Source: Chloroflexota bacterium (GTDB lineage Bacteria > Chloroflexota > Dehalococcoidia > Lucifugimonadales > Lucifugimonadaceae). Taken from it: 11,709 bases of DNA. Made by a program: the position numbers and the translations under genes. The notes beneath the pieces are model-generated. The model was given only the letters and a program-made list of their open reading frames with translations, made no database searches and had not been told where the DNA came from. The stretch is from contig JAURLM010000112.1 in NCBI GenBank assembly GCA_030831265.1, forward strand, positions 1-11,709, in the 5' to 3' direction. Of this stretch, positions 1 through 6,238 are shown piece after piece. Positions within the stretch are counted from its first letter, which is position 1. Every line of letters starts with the position of its first letter.

Positions 1-2
1 CG

Positions 3-2240
3 ACGAACTCGGCGACGCCGACCTGCACATACGCCGCGCCGTCAAGCTCACCAACGCCAGCGCGCAGTCGGCAACGAAGAACCACCCGTGCTGCAACTCG
101 TCCTGCGCCTCCTCCACCACAGTCACTATCGACACCAATCTCCGAACTGGGATTCATAAGCCGCGCAAACGTCGGGAAGCTGACGAAGCTGAATGTCCAC
201 ACCCTGAAAGACCTGTTGTGGTTGTTCCCTCGGCGCCACATCGACTACTCGAAGCCAACAAAAATAGGACTGCTTGAACTCGGCCAGGAAACAACCGTAC
301 TCGGCCATGTTGTGAGGACAGAAAACCTCAACATCGGTCGCACGGGTGCAGCAAGAGTACTGGTGAGCGACAACACCGGGTTACTCAGCGTCACTTTCTT
401 CGGCCAGCCGTACCTCGTCGATCGACTGAAGCCCGGAACCGATATCGCCCTCAGCGGCAAGGTGGGTGAGTTTCGCGGACAAGCACAACTCGAAAATCCC
501 GAATATGAGGTGATTGGCAGAAACACCGCAGGCACAACGCACGCAGGCAACCTGTTGCCGGTCTACCCGGCTACTGATGGATTGCCCCAACGCACACTGC
601 GCACAGCGACACGGGCCGCTTTGGACGCCGGTTTACCCCTGGTGAAAGATATGCTGCCCACGGATATGCGTAACCGGCTTGAGATGCCCACGGTGACACA
701 GGCAATCTCGGATATGCACTTTCCGACGGCAATGTCGGACGCAGAGAAGGGGCGTCGCAGGTTGGCGCTGGATGAACTCCTTCTCAACCAGTTACTGGTG
801 CTGCGCAATCGCGTTCGATGGCTGGAACGCGCCAACTCTCCGCAAATCAAAAACGGAGCGCAAATTGCTGCTTCGTTCCTCGCAGGGCTGGAGTTCACCC
901 TGACTGACGACCAGCAGTCCGTGTTGACCGGGCTGCTCGAAGACATGGCGACCGGTGTGCCAATGGCTCGGCTCTTGCAGGGAGAGGTTGGCAGCGGCAA
1001 AACAATCGTGGCTCTAAGCGCAATACTTGCGTGTGTAGCAAACGGGTTCCGGGGCGTATTCCTTGCCCCGACCGAGGTTCTCGCCGAACAACATTTCCTC
1101 AGCACAACCCGCCAACTTGGCGCTGAAACCTCTCCCCTATTACCAGCCACGGTCATGCAGGCATCGGCCCCGTGGAATCCCGGTGGTCCGATAACAATCG
1201 GGCTACTCACCGGCAGTCAGTCTGCGGCTCAGAAATCCAAGATGCACCAGCAAATAGCATCAGGCGATATAGACATCATCATCGGCACACATGCCCTTCT
1301 ACAGGAGACTGTAGATATCCCCGACCTTGCACTGGCAGTAGTTGACGAGCAGCACAGGTTTGGGGTTGAGCAGCGGGCTGCGCTAATTCGCCGCGAGCCT
1401 CGACCGCATATGCTGGCGATGTCAGCAACTCCGATACCGCGAACCCTGGCGCTAACGGTGTACGGAGACCTGGACGTTTCCGTACTCAAGCAAATGCCGC
1501 GTAATCGCAGTCCGCTGAAAACATCCTGGGTACGAGATGAAATGTCCAGGCAGCAGGCGTACCAGCACATCAGAAGCGAAGTCACCGCAGGCCGACAGGC
1601 GTTTGTGGTATGCCCGCTAATCGACGATTCGGAGGCCATCGAGGCCCGCGCTGCTGTGCCGGAGTTTGAAAGGCTCGTTGCCGGGCCGTTGGCAGGGCTC
1701 AAACTCGGTTTGTTACACGGACGGATGCCTATCGCCGAAAAACAGGCTGTGATGGAAAAGTTCCGCAACAACGAAGTGCAGGTGCTGGTTGCGACACCGG
1801 TAATCGAAGTAGGTGTCGATGTCCCCAATGCCACCATCATGCTGATTGAAAGCGCTGATCGCTTCGGGCTGTCCCAGCTTCACCAGTTACGAGGACGTGT
1901 TGGCCGTGGGCAACACCGTGGAACCTGCTATCTGCTGTCCGACTCACCATCAGAAGACGGAATAACGCGCCTTCGTACGGTTGAGGAGACATCGAACGGT
2001 TTCGCTCTCGCAGACAAAGACCTTGAGATGCGTGGCCCCGGCGACTACACAGGTACAAGACAAAGCGGCTGGGCACTGATGCAAATCGCCACCCCTGCCG
2101 ATATCGACCTGATTGAGATTTGCCGTGACGAGGCGACGAACTTGCTCGAAACTGATCCCGGCCTCAAGGCACCCGAACATGCATTGCTGTCGAGTGAGTT
2201 GGAAAGATTTGCCGAAGGTCGACCAGGTGAACTGTCCTAG
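3..2240 (+). CDS. recG: ATP-dependent DNA helicase RecG (5' end outside window)
   Basis: RecG is a superfamily 2 double-strand DNA translocase that remodels stalled forks and Holliday junctions. Seen here: a wedge-domain start (ISELGFISRANVGKL, then LLWLFPRRHIDYS), Walker A GSGKT at nt 990-1004, APTEVLAEQH, the DEQH box at nt 1344-1355, the SATPIPRTLA motif, and the C-terminal helicase motifs EVGVDVPNA and QLRGRVGRGQHRG, followed by the conserved MRGPGDYTGTRQSG. The frame is open back to the left edge. It contains no ATG, GTG or TTG codon before the TTG at 216, and that TTG lies inside the conserved LLxxFPRR motif, so it is not the real start. Bases 3-140 encode a Pro/Ala/Ser/Thr/Arg-rich linker of the kind many Chloroflexota and Actinobacteria RecGs carry between an N-terminal extension and the wedge. 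The gene therefore starts upstream of the window. It ends with TAG at 2238-2240. The family is certain; only the N-terminus is unknown. Confidence 0.95.
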   Translation, partial: TNSATPTCTYAAPSSSPTPARSRQRRTTRAATRPAPPPPQSLSTPISELGFISRANVGKLTKLNVHTLKDLLWLFPRRHIDYSKPTKIGLLELGQETTVLGHVVRTENLNIGRTGAARVLVSDNTGLLSVTFFGQPYLVDRLKPGTDIALSGKVGEFRGQAQLENPEYEVIGRNTAGTTHAGNLLPVYPATDGLPQRTLRTATRAALDAGLPLVKDMLPTDMRNRLEMPTVTQAISDMHFPTAMSDAEKGRRRLALDELLLNQLLVLRNRVRWLERANSPQIKNGAQIAASFLAGLEFTLTDDQQSVLTGLLEDMATGVPMARLLQGEVGSGKTIVALSAILACVANGFRGVFLAPTEVLAEQHFLSTTRQLGAETSPLLPATVMQASAPWNPGGPITIGLLTGSQSAAQKSKMHQQIASGDIDIIIGTHALLQETVDIPDLALAVVDEQHRFGVEQRAALIRREPRPHMLAMSATPIPRTLALTVYGDLDVSVLKQMPRNRSPLKTSWVRDEMSRQQAYQHIRSEVTAGRQAFVVCPLIDDSEAIEARAAVPEFERLVAGPLAGLKLGLLHGRMPIAEKQAVMEKFRNNEVQVLVATPVIEVGVDVPNATIMLIESADRFGLSQLHQLRGRVGRGQHRGTCYLLSDSPSEDGITRLRTVEETSNGFALADKDLEMRGPGDYTGTRQSGWALMQIATPADIDLIEICRDEATNLLETDPGLKAPEHALLSSELERFAEGRPGELS

Positions 2241-2365
2241 CGCCAGAATCCAGCGGCCACGCTGAACAGTTCAGCGCACCGGATTCATCAGCATATTCAA
2301 GAAGAATGTCCTGGAGACGGCAGAAATCCGTATCGTGTCGCTACCCATTGGTAGTCGATGACGTG

Positions 2366-2394
2366 TACAAATAGAAGCTGTTTGTAATTTTTTT
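2366..2394 (+). terminator. Rho-independent terminator-like hairpin between recG and the SulP gene
   Basis: TACAAATAG (2366-2374) pairs with CTGTTTGTA (2378-2386) through nine base pairs, one of them T-G, around a three-base AAG loop. An A and then seven T residues (2388-2394) follow. The stem is AT-rich, so it is weaker than a classic terminator. An outer 5-bp pairing, ACGTG (2361-2365) with CACGT (2395-2399), could enclose it. It lies about 125 bases after the recG stop and only 19 bases before the SulP start codon, so it could end recG transcription or act as an attenuator in the SulP leader. Confidence 0.5.
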
Positions 2395-2413
2395 CACGTT
2401 TTTCGGAGCATTG

Positions 2414-3958
2414 ATGCCGAATCTGCCTTCACTAGACCGGGTGCGAATAGAAGCCCTGGCCGGACTTACTGTCTCACTTGCCCTTGTCCCGGAGGCGGTG
2501 GCGTTTGCGTTCGTAGCTGGTGTCCCACCGCTGGTGGGACTCTACGCAGCCTTCATCGTGGGGCTGGTCACGTCTCTTACAGGCGGACGGCCGGGCATGA
2601 TCTCCGGTGCAACAGGTGCACTGGCAGTCGTGATGGTCACCCTCGTCAAAGACCACGGCATCGAATACCTGTTCATCACGGTCATCGTCATGGGCATCAT
2701 CCAGGTGGCGATTGGTGCGTTGAAGCAAGGTCAACTTATCCGCATGGTTCCGTATCCCGTGATGCTCGGATTCGTGAACGGGCTTGCCATCGTCATCTTC
2801 CTGGCGCAGCTTGAGAACTTCAAGATACCTGGTCCCGATGGCGGCGAGTCATGGCTCCCATTCAACGAACTAGCCGTCATGCTAGGACTTATCGCAGTCA
2901 CGATGGCCGTCATCTACGTACTGCCAAGGTTCACCAAGCGGTTCCCGGCAGCGCTCGCAGGAATCCTCGTGGTTTCTGCAGTAGTCATCTTTGGCGGCAT
3001 AAACACCCCTACTGTGGGTGATCTTTCCAGCATCTCCGGTAAATTCCCTTCGTTTGGCATTCCAGACGTTCCGTTCAGTTTTGAGACTATCCGCATCGTA
3101 CTTCCTTTTGCATTCATCCTTGCGGCTATAGGCCTCATCGAATCACTGCTGACACTTTCGCTCATCGACGGCATCACAGAGACCAAAGGCCAGAACAACC
3201 GCGAATGCATGGCACAGGGCGCATCAAATATCGTGACCGGATTCTTCGGCGGCATGGGCGGTTGCGCCATGATTGGCCAGAGCATGATCAACATCAAGTC
3301 TGGGGCAAGGATGAGACTGTCCGGAATCATCGCTGCACTCCTGCTGCTGACCTACATCCTGTTCGCGTCATCGCTTATTGAGCGGATTCCAATCGCCGCA
3401 CTCGTGGGCGTCATGTTCATCGTGGTCATAGGCACGTTCTCTTGGTCCAGTCTGCGAGTCGTCCGAAAAGTTCCGGTGTCTGACGCGCTAATCATGATCC
3501 TCGTATCGGCAGTCACCGTGATCACAGACCTCGCAATCGCTGTAGTCGTCGGTGTGATCGTCTCAGCACTGGTCTTTGCGTGGAACGCAGCCCGGCACAT
3601 CTACATCGAAGAGAGCCGGGACAGCACCCCCGACCGCCGTGTCTACACGCTGCACGGGCAGCTTTTCTTTGCATCAGTTACGTCATTCCGAGAACTGTTC
3701 CACCCGGTGCACGACCCGGTAGACGTGGTGATCGACTTCCGGCATTCAAGGGTCTGGGATCACTCAGGCATCGAGGCTGTCGTAGCCCTGGCACACCGCT
3801 ACGAACGCGCAGGCAAGCGGCTGCACTTGCTCCACCTGAGCGAGAATTGCCAGGAATTACTCGGAAAAGCCGATGTCATTACAGACGCTGACCCGGCTGC
3901 AGACCCCGGTTACCGGGTTAGTGTGTCCGGGCTCGGTAGCTCCTCAGACGGCCACTAG
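2414..3958 (+). CDS. SulP (SLC26-like) family inorganic anion transporter with STAS domain
   Basis: The 514-residue product is an inner-membrane transporter for an anion such as sulfate, bicarbonate or a dicarboxylate; the substrate cannot be read from the sequence. The N-terminus carries the SulP signature (EALAGLTVSLALVPEAVAFA, then GLYAAFIVGLVTSLTGGRPG and SGATGALAVV). Hydrophobic helices then run to about residue 395. A cytoplasmic STAS domain occupies about residues 408-490 and includes the DHSG motif around Ser451, the position that is phosphorylatable in anti-sigma antagonists. I chose the ATG at 2414, because GGAG (2405-2408) sits five bases before it; an in-frame TTG directly upstream (2411) would add one residue. 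Both flanking gaps are intergenic on the same strand, and there is no obvious partner gene. Family certain, substrate unknown. Confidence 0.92.
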   Translation: MPNLPSLDRVRIEALAGLTVSLALVPEAVAFAFVAGVPPLVGLYAAFIVGLVTSLTGGRPGMISGATGALAVVMVTLVKDHGIEYLFITVIVMGIIQVAIGALKQGQLIRMVPYPVMLGFVNGLAIVIFLAQLENFKIPGPDGGESWLPFNELAVMLGLIAVTMAVIYVLPRFTKRFPAALAGILVVSAVVIFGGINTPTVGDLSSISGKFPSFGIPDVPFSFETIRIVLPFAFILAAIGLIESLLTLSLIDGITETKGQNNRECMAQGASNIVTGFFGGMGGCAMIGQSMINIKSGARMRLSGIIAALLLLTYILFASSLIERIPIAALVGVMFIVVIGTFSWSSLRVVRKVPVSDALIMILVSAVTVITDLAIAVVVGVIVSALVFAWNAARHIYIEESRDSTPDRRVYTLHGQLFFASVTSFRELFHPVHDPVDVVIDFRHSRVWDHSGIEAVVALAHRYERAGKRLHLLHLSENCQELLGKADVITDADPAADPGYRVSVSGLGSSSDGH

Positions 3959-4070
3959 GTTCACCGCTGACATACATACTGACGTCAGGCGAAATCTAGC
4001 AGGCTCTATCTGGTAATCTCTCCCACCAACGGCGAAACAGTCATCGCTGATGTGGGACTGAAGTTACCTC

Positions 4071-4847
4071 ATGGCCGAAAAGATACTCATCACAGGCATG
4101 TCCGGGCTCATCGGTGGCCTTGCCGCACGTCACTTTTCGCGTAATTACACCGTGAGTGGCATCGGCCGAAGCCCAGTCGACGGGTTTTCGTACACAGTCG
4201 CGGATACCGCCGATTTCGAAATGATGCGCCCCGCGTTCGACGGTATCGATACGGTGATTCACATGGCAGGATCACGCGGCGACCAGCCGTTTGACGTGCA
4301 CTACCGGGCAAACATCGTTGGCACGTACAACGTATTGGAAGCGTCACGACAGGCTGGTGTTAAACGCTTCATCATGGCCAGTTCAGGTGCAGTAAGTGCT
4401 GGCTATGAACGTGACGAACCCTACCGCTCACTGGTGAGCGGAGACCCGGCAGCGAAACCTCCCACTAACTACGAACTGATCACCACGGACGACCCTCCAC
4501 GGCCGCGAGGCGTCTATTCCGTCACAAAACTATGGGCTGAGGCGATTGGCAGAGCTTACTCCGAACAGCACGAGCTCTCTGTCATCTGCATCCGTGTTGG
4601 AAAGGTCGAGGTCACCGACGTCCCGGCCAACGCTCGCAATGCCTCTGTATGGTGCAGTCATGCGGACATGATGCAGATGCTGGAACTATGCGTCTCAGCA
4701 CCGGCCAGTCTGCGATTCGATATCTTCTTCAGCGTGTCCGACAACCCTAACAACTACCGGGATTGGAGCCACGCGCGTGACGTAGTTGGCTACGTTCCCA
4801 GGGACAGTTCAGCACAACACGGATACGGAGAGCGCAGCCATGCCTGA
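4071..4847 (+). CDS. NAD(P)-dependent epimerase/dehydratase (extended SDR), first of a tandem pair
   Basis: This 258-residue Rossmann-fold protein belongs to the extended short-chain dehydrogenase/reductase superfamily. The dinucleotide motif is G9-M-S-G12-L-I-G15, the serine region is SSG at 104-106, and the catalytic YxxxK is Tyr149-Lys153. The layout (GTYNVLEASRQAGVKR, then Y-S-V-T-K followed by EAIGRAYSEQH) resembles uronate dehydrogenase and sugar-nucleotide epimerase relatives, but the substrate cannot be assigned. The start ATG has only a weak upstream Shine-Dalgarno (GAAG). The stop TGA (4845-4847) lies inside the next gene, so the two are probably translationally coupled. It is a clear paralogue of its downstream neighbour and lacks that protein's last dozen or so residues. 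The enzyme class is secure and the reaction is unknown. Confidence 0.88.
   Translation: MAEKILITGMSGLIGGLAARHFSRNYTVSGIGRSPVDGFSYTVADTADFEMMRPAFDGIDTVIHMAGSRGDQPFDVHYRANIVGTYNVLEASRQAGVKRFIMASSGAVSAGYERDEPYRSLVSGDPAAKPPTNYELITTDDPPRPRGVYSVTKLWAEAIGRAYSEQHELSVICIRVGKVEVTDVPANARNASVWCSHADMMQMLELCVSAPASLRFDIFFSVSDNPNNYRDWSHARDVVGYVPRDSSAQHGYGERSHA
4827..4832 (+). promoter_or_regulatory. Shine-Dalgarno site fixing the start of the second SDR
   Basis: GGAGAG lies seven bases before the ATG at 4840, inside the 3' end of the first SDR gene. It favours this ATG over the in-frame ATG at 4786, which would add 18 residues unlike the family and lengthen the overlap with the upstream gene. Confidence 0.6.
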
Positions 4848-5625
4848 AAGCAGAAAAACTATTCTCGTAACTGGCATGAGTGGAATCATTGGCGGTGTCG
4901 CAGGGCGAGATCTGGCCTCAACGTACACCGTACGGGCGTTGAACCGACGCCCTGTTGAGGGGTTTGAGACCGTCACGGCTGATATCACCGATCTTGATGC
5001 AATCCGCCCTGCGTTCGCAGGAATAGATACCGTCGTCCACATGGCTGCATACCTCGGTAACGACGATCGACAGCAAATGAATATCAACGTTCAGGGCACG
5101 TTCAACGTGTTCGAAGCGGCGCGTGAAGCCGGGGTCAAGCGAATCGTGTTCGGCAGTTCCGGCTCCACCGTCCACGCTTACGAGAATGAAGAGCCGTTTC
5201 TTGCGATGACCGAAGCACGCCTTTCGGATATTCCTCAGCCACGACCGCTTCTCACCCATCTTGAACAGCCACGTCCTGACACCACATATGGAGCGGCCAA
5301 GTTGTTCGGCGAATCGCTGGGCAGGTCTTTTGCCGAACAGCACGGTATATCGGTCATCTGTATTCGCCTCGGCAGAGTCCGCATCGAAGACAGGCCAGCA
5401 AATGCCCGCGAAGCCGCTGTCTACCTGAGCCATCGTGACGCTGCACAGATGGTTCGCAAGTGCGTCGAAGCGCCCCCAAGCGTCATGTTCAATATCTTCT
5501 ATGCTGTTTCTGACAACTTCACTCGCTTCAGGGACATCTCCCACGCCAAAGAAATCATCGGATACCTCCCGCAGGACGGCATCACCCAGTGGCCGCTGCC
5601 AGCGGGATGGCACGCCGAGCAGTAG
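4840..5625 (+). CDS. NAD(P)-dependent epimerase/dehydratase (extended SDR), second of a tandem pair
   Basis: The 261-residue product has the same fold as its upstream neighbour. Its dinucleotide motif is G12-M-S-G15-I-I-G18, the serine region is SSG at 107-109, and the catalytic pair is Tyr150 and Lys154 (Y-G-A-A-K). In the C-terminal block from PANAR to GYxPxD, I count 33 identical residues in 61 aligned positions with the upstream protein, so the two genes arose by tandem duplication. The start overlaps the first gene by eight bases and has a good Shine-Dalgarno (4827-4832), so co-translation is likely. The most different part is the stretch between the serine region and the tyrosine (about residues 115-148). 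That stretch usually shapes the substrate pocket, so the copies may act on different substrates. The reaction is not assignable. Confidence 0.88.
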   Translation: MPESRKTILVTGMSGIIGGVAGRDLASTYTVRALNRRPVEGFETVTADITDLDAIRPAFAGIDTVVHMAAYLGNDDRQQMNINVQGTFNVFEAAREAGVKRIVFGSSGSTVHAYENEEPFLAMTEARLSDIPQPRPLLTHLEQPRPDTTYGAAKLFGESLGRSFAEQHGISVICIRLGRVRIEDRPANAREAAVYLSHRDAAQMVRKCVEAPPSVMFNIFYAVSDNFTRFRDISHAKEIIGYLPQDGITQWPLPAGWHAEQ

Positions 5626-5650
5626 ACCACGATCGCTTTGCTGTAATCCA

Positions 5651-5656
5651 GGGAGG
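5651..5656 (+). promoter_or_regulatory. Strong Shine-Dalgarno site for the Tag-like gene
   Basis: GGGAGG sits five bases before the ATG at 5662, the strongest ribosome binding site in the window. It lies in a 36-base gap after the second SDR, which supports transcription of the Tag-like gene in the same operon. Confidence 0.6.
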
Positions 5657-5661
5657 AAAAA

Positions 5662-6120
5662 ATGCCCACCGGAGAAGGTGCACCGCCCCGCATCACGCCA
5701 AAATCGCTGGATGACTACCTTGAGATACAGACCAAGGCAGTATTCCAGAGCAGAATGTCGTGGAAAGTAGTCGAAGCCAAGTGGCCGACCACGCGGGAAG
5801 CGCTGGACGAGTTCCAGGTCGCCGCTATCGCCTCGTACGGGCCGGAAAGGCTGGCTGAGCTTGGCGACGATGCCCGTGTCATTCGGAACAAGCGAAAACT
5901 GGCTGCGATTACTGACAACGCCCGCAAGATGATTGAGCTTGATGAGCAGTACGATGGCTTCCGCAACTATTTGCGGTCATTCGGAGACTTCTACCTGCTG
6001 ATGGAAGACATTCGCAAGCAGTTCAAGTTCATGGGGCCGGTTGGCATCTACTACTGGATGTGGGTTGTCGGCGAGGACGTACCTCCGCACGAAGAATTTT
6101 CGGAACCCATGAAGAAATAA
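5662..6120 (+). CDS. Tag-like (DNA-3-methyladenine glycosylase I family) protein, short and missing key residues
   Basis: This 152-residue protein is recognisable as a relative of E. coli Tag, a base-excision enzyme that removes 3-methyladenine. MSW (32-34) matches LSW ending at Tag Trp46. ARVIRNKRKLAAITDNAR (71-88) matches the Tag AGIIRHRGKIQAIIGNAR block. FKFMGPVGIYYWM (121-133) matches FKFVGTTICYSFM. Several things are missing. The N-terminal segment of Tag with zinc ligands Cys4 and His17 and the aromatic pocket residues Tyr13 and Tyr16 is absent. The C-terminal zinc ligands are absent too; the protein ends soon after the PPHEEF segment. In a gap-free alignment from the shared Trp, the position of Tag Glu38 is Ala26. 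It may be a divergent subfamily with altered specificity or a non-catalytic DNA binder. Family membership is fairly sure and activity is doubtful. Confidence 0.72.
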   Translation: MPTGEGAPPRITPKSLDDYLEIQTKAVFQSRMSWKVVEAKWPTTREALDEFQVAAIASYGPERLAELGDDARVIRNKRKLAAITDNARKMIELDEQYDGFRNYLRSFGDFYLLMEDIRKQFKFMGPVGIYYWMWVVGEDVPPHEEFSEPMKK

Positions 6121-6164
6121 GACGTCTCCTGCACCGGCAAAAACATGCCAGCGTATCTGGTAAA

Positions 6165-6191
6165 TTGACGGTCACCAGCAAGTATCGTCAA
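6165..6191 (+). promoter_or_regulatory. Imperfect dyad upstream of the molybdenum hydroxylase gene
   Basis: TTGACGGT (6165-6172) and ATCGTCAA (6184-6191) form an 8-bp inverted repeat with one G-T mismatch and an 11-base spacer. It lies about 50 bases upstream of the start at 6239. It is followed by an A run rather than a T run, so it is not a + strand terminator. It could be a repressor operator or an mRNA hairpin. The evidence is symmetry and position only. Confidence 0.3.
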
Positions 6192-6238
6192 AAAAACCAT
6201 CGCTAACGCTCAGAAGCAACCTGAAACCGGGAAAAGTC

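Noticed and set aside
563..1210. 215-residue minus strand open frame within recG
   Set aside because: It is rich in Ser/Arg/Ala with no recognisable motif and is opposite conserved RecG helicase motifs.
2260..2276. Seven-bp hairpin CGCTGAA/TTCAGCG after recG
   Set aside because: It has a short stem and no T tract; the hairpin at 2366-2394 is a better terminator candidate.
3979..3988. Palindrome CTGACGTCAG between the SulP gene and the first SDR
   Set aside because: A 10-bp palindrome is expected by chance in 12 kb on this scale, and I see no second copy or promoter context.
4786..4839. Upstream ATG at 4786 for the second SDR
   Set aside because: It would add 18 residues before the usual SDR N-terminus, has no ribosome site, and is inside the first SDR gene; ATG 4840 has GGAGAG seven bases upstream.
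4918..5613. 231-residue minus strand open frame opposite the second SDR
   Set aside because: The + strand frame carries intact SDR motifs and an upstream Shine-Dalgarno; the minus frame has no family features.
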